Shown here piece by piece: positions 49,464 to 58,528 of a stretch of 64,000 nt of DNA (position 1 is its first letter; each line of letters starts with the position of its first letter). The DNA comes from Novosphingobium kunmingense (GTDB taxonomy: Bacteria; Pseudomonadota; Alphaproteobacteria; Sphingomonadales; Sphingomonadaceae), in the NCBI RefSeq assembly GCF_002813245.1, contig NZ_PHUF01000003.1, forward strand, positions 372,001 through 436,000. The letters run 5' to 3'. The translations under genes and the position numbers were made by a program. Under the pieces are notes generated by a model. That model made no database searches, was not told the origin of the DNA, and saw only the letters and a program-made list of their open reading frames with translations.

Positions 49464-50369
49464 TCACGCCTCCGCCGGCTTGCGGCCGCGCAGCGATTGC
49501 AGCGCGATCAGGATGAACATGGCGTAGATCAGCAGGAACGACAGCGCCGCGCCGAAGGGCCAGTCGTTGGCGCGCTTGAACTGGCGTTCGATGACGTTGG
49601 CGATCATCTGGCTTTCGGTGCCGCCCATCAGGTCGGGGGTCAGATAGGCGCCCAAGGCGGGGATCAGGGTGATCATGATCCCGGCGAAGATCCCCGGCGC
49701 GGCCAGCGGCATGACGATCGTCCACAGCGTCCGCAGATGCCCCGCGCCAAGGTCAAGGCTGGCTTCGATCAGCGAGCGGTCGAGCCGGTCGAGCGCGGAA
49801 TAGAGCGGCAGGACCATGAAGGGCAGGTGGACATAGACCAGCCCCAGCACCACCGCGAAGTTGTTGTAGAGCAGCTGCACCGGGCTCCACGCATCGAGCA
49901 GCTGGAGCCCGACCAGGGTCCGGAGCCAGCTTGCCCCGCCCCACAATGCGCCGAGCGCCTTGTTGGCATAGCCGTTGCCGCCCAGCACCATCATCAGCGC
50001 ATAGGTGCGGATCAAGAGGTTGGTCCAGAACGGCAGCATGACGCCGAGCAGCAGCCACGGTCGCCACTTGTCGCTCGCAAAGGTGATCGCCATCGCGACC
50101 GGAAATCCGACGATCAGGCAGATCAGGGTGACCAGCGCAGCGACGGCCAGGCTCTTGAAGAAGATCGACAGGTACAGCCACTCGGTCGCGCGCTTGTAGT
50201 TGTCGAGCGTGCCGGTGATCGCGATATCGGCCGGCCCGGCGTTCTGGCCGAAGCTGTAGAGCCAGACGATTGCCATCGGCACGAGAAAGAAGACCAGCAG
50301 CCAGGTGAGCGGCGCCCCCGCGATGGCCGCGAAGGGGCGCTTGTGCTCCTGCCAGTTCTCCAGCGACAC
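49464..50369 (-). CDS. potH: PotH-like ABC transporter permease
   Basis: A 301-residue permease, partner of PotI. Opening helix WLLVFFLVPMAIVWLYSF, and the EAA loop IEASLDLGAGHLRTLWTIVMP. The start codon is GTG at 50369, ten bases after the potF stop; no ATG exists upstream in frame. Confidence 0.93.
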   Translation of the reverse strand: MSLENWQEHKRPFAAIAGAPLTWLLVFFLVPMAIVWLYSFGQNAGPADIAITGTLDNYKRATEWLYLSIFFKSLAVAALVTLICLIVGFPVAMAITFASDKWRPWLLLGVMLPFWTNLLIRTYALMMVLGGNGYANKALGALWGGASWLRTLVGLQLLDAWSPVQLLYNNFAVVLGLVYVHLPFMVLPLYSALDRLDRSLIEASLDLGAGHLRTLWTIVMPLAAPGIFAGIMITLIPALGAYLTPDLMGGTESQMIANVIERQFKRANDWPFGAALSFLLIYAMFILIALQSLRGRKPAEA

Positions 50370-50379
50370 GAAGTTGCGA

Positions 50380-51507
50380 TCAGCTCGCGCGGACGCGGGT
50401 GAAGGCTTCTTCGTACAGCGGCTGCATGTCGGGCCGGTAGGTGGCGTATTCGCACTTGGCGAGTTGGTCTGCCGGCGGGAAGATCACCGGGTTGTTCTTG
50501 TAATCGTCCGGCATCAGCGCCTTCGCTGCCGCATTGGGGGTGGGATAGAGGATCGTTTCGGTGATCTTCTTGTCCACTTCGGCGTCGAGCAAGTAGTTGA
50601 TGAAGGCGTGCGCGTTCTTGGGGTGCGGCGCGCCTTTCGGGATGCACAGCGTGTCGGAGTTCAGCTGGCTGCCTTCCTTGGGCAGGACGAAGTCGATGTC
50701 GTCGTCCTCGGCCATGATCTGGGCGATGTCGCCGTTGTATTCGAGCACCAGGTCGACTTCGCCCTTCAATAGCAGGTCCTGGCCGTTGTCTTCGTGGAAG
50801 GCTTTGATGAAGGGCTTCTGCTTCACCATCATCGCCTCGATCGACTTGACGTCGGCCGGGGTCAGCGAGTTGACCGACTTGCCCAGGTACTTGCCGTAGA
50901 GGCGGAACATGTCGCCCGCTTCGGACAGCACGGCGATGCGGCCCTTGTATTCGTCGCTGTCGAACAGGACCTTCCAGCTGTCGGGCTTGGCCTTCACCTT
51001 GGACTTGCGATAACCGATGCCCAGCGTCAGCCAGGTGTAGGGCATCGAATACTTGCGGCCTGGATCGTAGGCGACGTCCATGAAGCTGGCGTCGATGTTC
51101 TTCACGTTGGGGATCGCTGCCTGGTCGAGCGCGACCAGCATGTCGGCGGCGACCATGCGTTCGACGAAGTCGTTCGACGGGACGATCACGTCATAGCCGG
51201 GATTGCCTGCGCGCAGTTTGGCGAACAGTTCGTCGTTGGATGCAAACAGCGTCATGTTGACGTCGATCCCGCTGGCGCCCTTGAAGTCGCCTAGCGTGGT
51301 TTCGCCGATATAGGTGTCCCAGTTGTAGAAGTTCAGCTTGGGCTCTTCACCCGTAGGTGCGATCTTGCCGCCGCCCGCGCTTTCCTCCTTTTTCCCGCAA
51401 CCGGCGAGGCCCGCGAAACTGATCCCGACCGCAGCGGCGCCGAGCGACTGGAGCAGCGAACGCCGCCCCATGCGAAGGTTGCTGCTGTTGCTTCTGATCA
51501 CGGTCAT
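50380..51507 (-). CDS. potF: PotF-like polyamine-binding lipoprotein
   Basis: A 375-residue substrate-binding protein. The N-terminus has both a twin-arginine-like MGRRSLLQSLG and a lipobox LAGC (Cys near residue 37), so it may be a Tat-exported lipoprotein. LNFYNWDTYIGETTLGDF is the usual PotF/PotD opening. In the ABC family it would capture putrescine or spermidine in the periplasm. A 17-base inverted repeat lies 17 bases before its start. Confidence 0.93.
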   Translation of the reverse strand: MTVIRSNSSNLRMGRRSLLQSLGAAAVGISFAGLAGCGKKEESAGGGKIAPTGEEPKLNFYNWDTYIGETTLGDFKGASGIDVNMTLFASNDELFAKLRAGNPGYDVIVPSNDFVERMVAADMLVALDQAAIPNVKNIDASFMDVAYDPGRKYSMPYTWLTLGIGYRKSKVKAKPDSWKVLFDSDEYKGRIAVLSEAGDMFRLYGKYLGKSVNSLTPADVKSIEAMMVKQKPFIKAFHEDNGQDLLLKGEVDLVLEYNGDIAQIMAEDDDIDFVLPKEGSQLNSDTLCIPKGAPHPKNAHAFINYLLDAEVDKKITETILYPTPNAAAKALMPDDYKNNPVIFPPADQLAKCEYATYRPDMQPLYEEAFTRVRAS

Positions 51508-51523
51508 GACTCACCCCTTCGCC

Positions 51524-51540
51524 ATGTTGCACTGCGACAT
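51524..51540. promoter_or_regulatory. Inverted repeat upstream of potF
   Basis: ATGTTGCA–C–TGCGACAT, seven of eight positions matching between arms. It lies in the 87-base gap between puuA and potF, the only sizeable gap inside the operon, and may be an operator. Confidence 0.4.
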
Positions 51541-51594
51541 GATGCTACGCGCGTTTGATCGCGCCGCAAGTGTGTATTTTGGCGCAGAAGGCGG

Positions 51595-52983
51595 TCAAGC
51601 GTTGCGCAGGTACCAGGTGAAGTCGAGTTCGGTCACCTCGGCCATGAAGCGAGCCATCTCGACGCCCTTGACCACGGCATAATTGCTGACGAACCGTTCT
51701 CCGAGATAGCGCTTCATCAGGTCCGACTTTTCGAAGGCCTCGATCGCCGATCCCCAGTGGTTGGGCAGGCGGGTCTTGGCTTCTTCCGCCTCGTAGCCGT
51801 TGCCGACCACCGCCGGGCCGGGGCTGGTCTCCTCGCGCATGCCGTCGCACATCGCGGCCAGCACGGCGGCAACCGCGAGATAGGGGTTGGCGTCCGCCCC
51901 GCAGACCCGGTGCTCGACATGGCGCGATGCGGGCGATCCCGCCGGCACACGCAGCGATACCGTGCGATTGTTGACTCCCCAGGTCGGCGCAACCGGGGCA
52001 TAGGAATTGGCCTTGAAGCGGCGGTATGAATTGGCGTTGGGGGCAAAGATCGCCATCGAATCCGCAAGGGCCGCCTTCATCCCCCCGATCGCGTGGCGCA
52101 GCAGCGGGGTGCCTTCGGGGTCTTCGCTGGCAAAGGCGTTCTTGCCCTCTGCGTCGTTCATCGAGACGTGCAGGTGCATGCCCGAACCGGCGGTCTCGGC
52201 AAAGGGCTTGGCCATGAAGGTCGCTTCGAGGCCGTGCTTCACCGCCACGCCCTTGACCACGCGCTTGTACATCACCGCATCATCGCAGGCGCGCAGGGCG
52301 TCGGCCTTGTGGCGCAGGGTGAACTCGAATTGTCCCGGCGCATATTCGGATATCCCGCTTTCCAGCGGCAATCCTTGCGCGTCGCAAGCGGCGTAGAGAT
52401 CGTCGAAGAAGGGCTTGAAGTCCTCCATCTCGCGCAGGCCATAGACCTGGATGTCGCTCGAACGGTGGCCGGTTACCGGACCCCGCGCGGGGATCGGGCG
52501 GCCGTGGGAAATATCGACAAGGTAGAACTCCAGCTCGACCGCGACGACCGGTGTCAGCCCGTCCTTGGCCAGTTCGTCGATTACGCTGCCCAGCACGTGG
52601 CGCGGGTCGAGGTCGTTGGGCGTGCCGTCCAGTTCGTAGAAGCTGGTCAGGAACTGCGCGGCGTGTTCACCCAGCCACGGCGCGCGGACCAGCGTGCCGG
52701 GGACCGGATAAACGTAGCGGTCGGCATCACCGTCTTCCCAGACCAGGCCGGTTTCCTCGGTATCCCGGCCGACGATGTCGACCACCAGCACCGATCCCGG
52801 CAGGAAGCGCCCGGCTTCGTAGACCGCGATAACCTCGTGCTGGCGTAGCCGCTTGCCGCGCGGGACGCCGCACATGTTGGTGAAGATGATGTCGATCGCG
52901 TCGATATCGGGATTGGCGGCGAAAAAGGCCTTGGCCTCGTCCACCGTGGCGCGGTGGTTCGAACTGAAGGGCGGCTTGGTCAT
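51595..52983 (-). CDS. puuA: γ-Glutamylputrescine synthetase-like ligase (PuuA-like)
   Basis: A 462-residue glutamine-synthetase-family enzyme. Catalytic features include VAVELEFYLVD, GSGMHLHVSM, NSYRRFKANSYAP and the ADANPYLAVAAVLAAM end of the active site. PuuA uses ATP to join glutamate to putrescine, so the amine is carried through breakdown as a γ-glutamyl derivative. The start overlaps the stop of the aminotransferase gene by four bases. A second such ligase is encoded at 55606–56955. Confidence 0.9.
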   Translation of the reverse strand: MTKPPFSSNHRATVDEAKAFFAANPDIDAIDIIFTNMCGVPRGKRLRQHEVIAVYEAGRFLPGSVLVVDIVGRDTEETGLVWEDGDADRYVYPVPGTLVRAPWLGEHAAQFLTSFYELDGTPNDLDPRHVLGSVIDELAKDGLTPVVAVELEFYLVDISHGRPIPARGPVTGHRSSDIQVYGLREMEDFKPFFDDLYAACDAQGLPLESGISEYAPGQFEFTLRHKADALRACDDAVMYKRVVKGVAVKHGLEATFMAKPFAETAGSGMHLHVSMNDAEGKNAFASEDPEGTPLLRHAIGGMKAALADSMAIFAPNANSYRRFKANSYAPVAPTWGVNNRTVSLRVPAGSPASRHVEHRVCGADANPYLAVAAVLAAMCDGMREETSPGPAVVGNGYEAEEAKTRLPNHWGSAIEAFEKSDLMKRYLGERFVSNYAVVKGVEMARFMAEVTELDFTWYLRNA

Positions 52984-54335
52984 CGCGTGGCTCCGGTCAG
53001 GGTCTTGAGACAGAGGTCGAGCACCTCGGCCAGCCGGTCAACCTGCGTCCGTGTGGTCGCCGGGCTGACAAGCGTCATGTTGTGGAACGGCGCGATCAGC
53101 ACGCCGCGGTTGATCAGGAACAGGTGCAGCGCGTGTTCGAGCGGCCCCTGCATCACGGCGCGCGCCTGGGTGCCGTTGCGCGGCGGGGTGTCGGTGCACA
53201 GGAATTCGCCCCGCGCGCCGATGTGGATCACGTGCCAAGAAAGACCGTTTCCCGCGATCACCGCGCGCAGCTGGTCCGCGAGCACTTCGGCCAGCGGCAG
53301 CATGTGGGCATAGGCCTCTACCGTCATGACCTCGGTCAGGCAGGCGCGCATCGCGGCCAGCGCCAGCGCGTTGGCCGACAGCGTGGTGCCGATGCCCGAA
53401 TGACCGGTCTCGCCCTCGGTCCGCACGCGTTCCATCCGTTCGGCGACCTCGGCGGAAAAGCCGTAGACGGCACAGGGGACCCCGCCCGCCACCGGCTTGC
53501 CCAGCACGAACATGTCGGGCAGCGGGCCGTGGGTGGCGCTGTGTCCGCCGTAGCCCGTGGAAATGGTGTGCGTCTCGTCGAACACCAGCAGCGTATCGTG
53601 CCGCGCGGTCAACTGGCGCAGCGCGGTAAGATAGCCCGCATCAGGCAGGACCATCCCGACATTGGTCATCGCCGGTTCGGCAAGAACGCAGGCCACGTCG
53701 CCCTTGTTGAGCGCGGCTTCGAGCGCTGCCAGATCGTTGAATTCGATCACCACCGTGTGGTCGCGCAGGTCATAGACCTGGCCGACCAGGCTGCGGCGAA
53801 GTTCTGGTACGCCATCGCGCAGGTCGACGAACGCATCGTCGACCGCGCCGTGGTAGCAGCCGTTGAACACCAGCACCTTGTCGCGCCGGGTGATTGCCCG
53901 CGCCCACCGGATCACCGCGCGGTTCGCCTCGCTGGCGCTGCTGGTGACTTGCCAGAACGGCAGCTTGAACCGGGCGGCCAGCTCGTCAGCCACCACCACC
54001 GCATCTTCGGTCGGCAGCATGTAGGTCAGGCCGTGGGCGACCTGCTTCGCCAGTGCGCGGGCCACGGGCTCGGGCGAGTGGCCGAACATCGACCCCGTGT
54101 CGCCAAGGCAGAAATCGTCGTAGCGGTGCCCGTCGACATCCCACAGCTCGGCGCCCTTGGCCCGGGCAGCGAACAGGGGAAACGGCGTTCCCCAGTCGAG
54201 CATCCAGTGGAACGGCACGCCGCGGTGCCAGTGGCGCGCAGCCTCGCTGGCCAGCGCGGCCGATCGCGGATTGGCCGCGGCAAAGCGGGCACGCTCGGCC
54301 TCCAGCATGGCGTCGATGGCATCCCGGGCGATCAT
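52980..54335 (-). CDS. Class III aminotransferase, glutamate-1-semialdehyde aminomutase-like
   Basis: A 451-residue PLP enzyme. The motifs are GDTGSMFGHSPEPVARAL, TSSASEANRAVIRWAR, LLVFDETHTISTGYGG and the PLP lysine in VLGKPVAGGVPC. These resemble glutamate-1-semialdehyde aminomutase more than ordinary diamine transaminases, but the gene sits inside the putrescine operon, so it probably transaminates GABA or a γ-glutamyl intermediate; that is inference. Overlaps by ATGA on both sides. The open frame upstream of ATG 54335 is shadow. Confidence 0.85.
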   Translation of the reverse strand: MIARDAIDAMLEAERARFAAANPRSAALASEAARHWHRGVPFHWMLDWGTPFPLFAARAKGAELWDVDGHRYDDFCLGDTGSMFGHSPEPVARALAKQVAHGLTYMLPTEDAVVVADELAARFKLPFWQVTSSASEANRAVIRWARAITRRDKVLVFNGCYHGAVDDAFVDLRDGVPELRRSLVGQVYDLRDHTVVIEFNDLAALEAALNKGDVACVLAEPAMTNVGMVLPDAGYLTALRQLTARHDTLLVFDETHTISTGYGGHSATHGPLPDMFVLGKPVAGGVPCAVYGFSAEVAERMERVRTEGETGHSGIGTTLSANALALAAMRACLTEVMTVEAYAHMLPLAEVLADQLRAVIAGNGLSWHVIHIGARGEFLCTDTPPRNGTQARAVMQGPLEHALHLFLINRGVLIAPFHNMTLVSPATTRTQVDRLAEVLDLCLKTLTGATR

Positions 54336-55603
54336 AGCCGGTCCCTTAGCGCATACCACAGCATCCCCGCCACATAGAGCGGATGGCGCAGCAGCGGCCC
54401 GCCGGGGAAGGGCCGTCCGGGGAGTTTGGCAAACAGGTCGAAGCGTTCGGCTGTGCCCTGCATGGCCTCGGCGATCAGGCTGCCGGCCAGCGTGGTCAGC
54501 AGCGCGCCGTGGCCCGAATAGCCGTGGGCATAGAACGTATCGCCGATGCGCCCGAAATGCGGCAGGCGGTTCAATGTCACGCCGACCAGCCCGCCCCAGG
54601 CATGGTCGATATGCACCCCGGCCAGCTGCGGGAAGACCCGCTCCAGATGGGGCCGCACGAAGCCCGCGACGTCGGCCGGCGGGCGCGGCGAGTATTTTTC
54701 GCCGCCGCCGAAGATCAAGCGATTGTCCGCGCTCAGCCGGTAGTAGTTGAGCACGAACTTGCTGTCGGACACTGCCGCGCCCGACGGGATCAGGGCGCGG
54801 GCCGTAGCTTCGCCCAGCGGTGCCGTCGCGATGTTGTAATTGGCGACCGGCATGGTCCAGCGGCCAAGGTTCGGCTCGATCTCGCCGATGAAGGCATCGC
54901 ACGCGAGCACGCCGTATCGCGCGGTGACCGCTCCGTTCGCGGTCCTCGCCACAACGGGCGCGGCCTGGTGCAGATCCATGACCGGGCTGTCCTCGAAAAT
55001 CCGCACCCCCGCCGCCACAGCGGCCCGCGCCAGCCCCAGCGCGTAGTTGAGCGGATGGAAATGCCCGCCCGCGGCATCGAACATCCCGCCATGGTAGAGC
55101 GGGCTGGCCACCTGATCGCCTAGGTCCGCCTTTTCGATCATCCGCAGGCTGTCATAACCCAGCAGGCGGTGCAGCAGTTCGGCCTCGCGGCGCATGGCGT
55201 CCATGTGGCCGGGCCTTGCCGCCGCCTGAAAGTGGCCCGCGCGCAGATCGCAGGCGAGGGCGTGACGCGCGATACGCCCCTTCACCATGCCCGTCGCTTC
55301 GAGCGACAGTGCGATCAGCCGCGCCGCCTGCGCCTCGCCGAAGGTGTCGACCAAATCGGTAGCGCCCCAGCGCATTCCCGGGATCAGCTGCCCGCCATTG
55401 CGCCCCGAAGCACCCCATCCGATGCGCTTTCCTTCCAGCAGCACGACCGTAAATCCGGCCTCCGCCGCATGCAGCGCCGCCGACAGCCCTGTGAAACCGC
55501 CCCCGATGACGACCACGTCCGCGCGTTCGTCCCCGGCCAGTGTCGACTGCGAGGGGAAGGGGTTGGCCGTGGCCGCATAGTAGGACGGCGCGTGCGGCGT
55601 CAC
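54332..55603 (-). CDS. puuB: γ-Glutamylputrescine oxidase-like flavoenzyme (PuuB-like)
   Basis: A 423-residue DAO-family oxidase. The FAD motif is VVVIGGGFTGLSAALHAA near residue 30; GWGASGRNGGQLIPG follows, a hallmark of PuuB/OrdL; the C-terminus has GYSGHGALLTTLAG. PuuB oxidises γ-glutamylputrescine to the aldehyde with release of ammonia and H2O2. The start is GTG 55603, two bases after the upstream ligase stop; an earlier GTG at 55639 would overlap that gene. Confidence 0.9.
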   Translation of the reverse strand: MTPHAPSYYAATANPFPSQSTLAGDERADVVVIGGGFTGLSAALHAAEAGFTVVLLEGKRIGWGASGRNGGQLIPGMRWGATDLVDTFGEAQAARLIALSLEATGMVKGRIARHALACDLRAGHFQAAARPGHMDAMRREAELLHRLLGYDSLRMIEKADLGDQVASPLYHGGMFDAAGGHFHPLNYALGLARAAVAAGVRIFEDSPVMDLHQAAPVVARTANGAVTARYGVLACDAFIGEIEPNLGRWTMPVANYNIATAPLGEATARALIPSGAAVSDSKFVLNYYRLSADNRLIFGGGEKYSPRPPADVAGFVRPHLERVFPQLAGVHIDHAWGGLVGVTLNRLPHFGRIGDTFYAHGYSGHGALLTTLAGSLIAEAMQGTAERFDLFAKLPGRPFPGGPLLRHPLYVAGMLWYALRDRL

Positions 55604-55605
55604 GC

Positions 55606-56955
55606 CTACACCTTCAGCAGCAGGTGTTCGCGTTCCCACGAGCTGATCACCGACTGGTAGGCGTACAGCTCGGCATCCTTGATCGCCCAGAAGATCTCGA
55701 AGAATGCCTCGCCCAGTTCGCGCTTCACCGGCTTGCAGTTGTAGAACCGGTCAAGCGCGGCCTCGAGCGTGCGGGGCAGGGTGCGCGCACGATTGTAGGC
55801 GTTGCCTTCCATGATCTTGGGCGGGATCATCCGTTCGACCATGCCGATGTAACCGCAGATCAGCGAGGCGGCGATTGCCAGATAGGGGTTGGCGTCGGCG
55901 CCGGGCAGGCGGTTCTCGACGCGGCGATCCTTGGCTTCGGACACGGGCACGCGGAACCCGCAGCTGCGGTTGTCGCTGCCCCAGTGGACGTTGATCGGCG
56001 CGGCGGTATCGGGCCGCATCCGCCGGAACGAGTTCACGTTGGGCGCCACGAGCGGCAGGATCTGCGGCATCAGCCGGACCAGCCCCGCGATGTGGCTGCG
56101 GAACAGCGCGGAATCGCGCCCGTTCCCGGTCGAGAACACGTTCTTGCCGGTTTCGGCGTTGAGCACCGACTGGTGGATGTGCATCGCACTGCCCGGCTGG
56201 TCGGACATCGGCTTGGCCATGAAGGTCGCATAGACGCCGTGATCCAGCGCAACCTGACGGACGATGCGCTTGAACAGCAGGACCTGGTCGGCCAGGGCCA
56301 GGGCATCGCCATGGATGAAGTTCACTTCCAGCTGCGCGGCGCCGGCCTCGTGGATCATCGTGTCGATGTTTAGATCGGCCTTCTCGCACCAGTCGTAGAT
56401 CTGCTCGATGATGTCCTCGAACTCGCTCAACGCCTCAAGCCCGAAGGCCTCGCTGGCGGTCTCGGCGCGGCCCGAACGGCCAGGCGGGGGGACCAGCGGG
56501 AAGTCGGAATCGAGATTCTTGGAAACGAGGTAGAACTCTGCCTCCGGCGCGATCACCGGCTGCCACCCCTTTGCCTCGTACAGGCTCAGCACCTTCTTCA
56601 GGATCTGGCGCGGGGCGATCTCCACCGGCTTGCCGTTGCCGTAGAAGCTGTCGCAGATGACATAGGCGGTCGGCGTCTTGTATCCCGGCGCCTCGCGGAT
56701 GGTCGCAAGGTCAGGCGCAAGAACCAGGTCGGGATCGAAGTCGGGCACGATGTGCTCGACGTCCTCGGGATAACCGCCGGTCGCGGTGACGATATAGACG
56801 CTGCCGGGGATGCGCAGCGTACCGTCCTTGATCGATTTCAGGAACTTGGCCGCGGGCAGCACCTTGCCGCGCTGGATGCCGTTCATGTCGGGCACGATGC
56901 ATTCGACCTCGCTGATCCTCTTCTCGCGGATCCAGGCGGCTATGTCGGCTGTCAT
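55606..56955 (-). CDS. Second glutamine-synthetase-like γ-glutamyl ligase
   Basis: A 449-residue paralogue of the ligase at 51595. Active-site segments are PEAEFYLVS, GSAMHIHQSVLN, NSFRRMRPDTAAPINV and GADANPYLAIAASLICGY. First gene of the nine-gene operon. Two ligases with different sequences in one operon suggest two amine substrates, or two steps. It is divergent from the aminotransferase at 57103, separated by 147 bases. Confidence 0.9.
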   Translation of the reverse strand: MTADIAAWIREKRISEVECIVPDMNGIQRGKVLPAAKFLKSIKDGTLRIPGSVYIVTATGGYPEDVEHIVPDFDPDLVLAPDLATIREAPGYKTPTAYVICDSFYGNGKPVEIAPRQILKKVLSLYEAKGWQPVIAPEAEFYLVSKNLDSDFPLVPPPGRSGRAETASEAFGLEALSEFEDIIEQIYDWCEKADLNIDTMIHEAGAAQLEVNFIHGDALALADQVLLFKRIVRQVALDHGVYATFMAKPMSDQPGSAMHIHQSVLNAETGKNVFSTGNGRDSALFRSHIAGLVRLMPQILPLVAPNVNSFRRMRPDTAAPINVHWGSDNRSCGFRVPVSEAKDRRVENRLPGADANPYLAIAASLICGYIGMVERMIPPKIMEGNAYNRARTLPRTLEAALDRFYNCKPVKRELGEAFFEIFWAIKDAELYAYQSVISSWEREHLLLKV

Positions 56956-57102
56956 GATGCGTGCTCTGCTGCCTGTTGCCCCGGGGACCGCACCGGCGGC
57001 GCGTTTACCCCTTGGCGCAGCCTAGAGAGCCAAATCAAGGCCGCCAACCCCCCAAATCGGCGCTTGGCCGCGGCGCGATCGGGGCGCTATCGTCGCACCG
57101 CG

Positions 57103-58440
57103 ATGAACATGGGGACCATGATGAACAGAGGCGAGCCCAACGATCTTGCGGCGTTCTGGATGCCGTTCACCGACAACCGCGGGTTCAAGGCCAACCCGCG
57201 GATGTTCGTGGCGGCCGACGGGATGCACTATACCGCCGCGGCAGGGCACAAGGTGCTCGATGCGACGGGCGGGCTGTGGTGCGTCAACGCGGGGCACAAC
57301 CGTGCGCCGATCGTCGAGGCGGTGCGCAAGGCGGCGGGCGAGCTGGATTTCGCGCCGACCTTCCAGCTGGCCCATCCGCGCGCGTTCGAGACCGCCTCGC
57401 GCCTCGCCATGCTGATGCCCGAGGGGCTGGACCGCATCTTCTTCACCAATTCGGGATCGGAGAGCGTCGACACTGCGCTGAAGATCGCGCTCGCCTATCA
57501 GCGGTCCATCGGCCAGGGCAGCCGCACCCGCCTGATCGGCCGCGAGCGCGGCTATCACGGCGTCGGCTTCGGCGGCATTTCGGTGGGCGGCATCGTCGGC
57601 AACCGGCGCCAGTTCGGCACCTTGCTGACCGGCGTCGACCATCTGCGCCACACCCATGACCCGGCCCGCAATGCCTACAGCCGCGGCCAGCCTGCCCACG
57701 GCGCTGACCTCGCGGAAGACCTCGAACGCCTCGTCGCGCTGCACGGCGCGGAGACGATCGCCGCGGTGATCGTCGAACCCGTCGCCGGATCCACCGGGGT
57801 GCTGGTGCCGCCACAGGGCTACCTGCAGCGGCTGCGCCAGATCTGCGATGCGCACGGCATCCTCCTGATCTTCGACGAGGTGATCACCGCCTTCGGCCGC
57901 GTCGGCAAGGCGACGGCGGCCGAACGCTTCGGCGTCACTCCTGATCTCATCACCATGGCCAAGGGGTTGACCAACGCCGCCGTGCCGATGGGCGCGGTCG
58001 CCGCGCGGCGCGAAGTGCACGACGCCATCGTCGACAACGCCGCGCCGGGGATCGAGCTGTTCCACGGCTACACCTATTCCGGTCACCCGCTGGCCTGCGC
58101 TGCGGCACTCGCCACGTTCGATCTCTACGCCGCAGAGGACCTGTTCGAGAGGGCGATCGCGCTGGAAGACTATTGGGCCGATGCGGTCCATTCGCTGAAG
58201 GGCGCCCCCCACGTCATCGATTGCCGCTCCATCGGCCTTATTGGCGGGATCGAGCTCGAACCGCGTCCGGCCGCCCCGACCAAGCGGGCGATGGAGGTGT
58301 TCCACAAGGCCTTCGACGCCGGCCTGCTGGTCCGCGTGACGGGCGACATCATTGCCCTGTCGCCGCCGCTGATCCTCGAAAAGACGCACATCGACGAGAT
58401 TTTCGGCAAGCTGTCCGATTTGCTTCGCACGGTTAGCTGA
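57103..58440 (+). CDS. Class III aminotransferase, β-alanine/ω-amino acid:pyruvate type
   Basis: A 445-residue PLP transaminase. FWMPFTDNRGFKANPRM and GLWCVNAGHNRAPIV at the start, SGSESVDTALKIALAY, LIFDEVITAFGRVG and the lysine in TMAKGLTNAAVPMG agree with β-alanine:pyruvate transaminases. Start choice is open among ATG 57103, 57118 and 57121. It is divergent from the putrescine operon and could finish the pathway by removing the amino group of GABA or β-alanine. Confidence 0.9.
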   Translation: MNMGTMMNRGEPNDLAAFWMPFTDNRGFKANPRMFVAADGMHYTAAAGHKVLDATGGLWCVNAGHNRAPIVEAVRKAAGELDFAPTFQLAHPRAFETASRLAMLMPEGLDRIFFTNSGSESVDTALKIALAYQRSIGQGSRTRLIGRERGYHGVGFGGISVGGIVGNRRQFGTLLTGVDHLRHTHDPARNAYSRGQPAHGADLAEDLERLVALHGAETIAAVIVEPVAGSTGVLVPPQGYLQRLRQICDAHGILLIFDEVITAFGRVGKATAAERFGVTPDLITMAKGLTNAAVPMGAVAARREVHDAIVDNAAPGIELFHGYTYSGHPLACAAALATFDLYAAEDLFERAIALEDYWADAVHSLKGAPHVIDCRSIGLIGGIELEPRPAAPTKRAMEVFHKAFDAGLLVRVTGDIIALSPPLILEKTHIDEIFGKLSDLLRTVS

Positions 58441-58528
58441 TCCGGCCGTCCCGACCGGTTAACCCAATCCGTCGGGCAAATATTGACCACGGGTGGCCTA
58501 TCCGAGTCGCCATGACAGGGGCAAAGGC

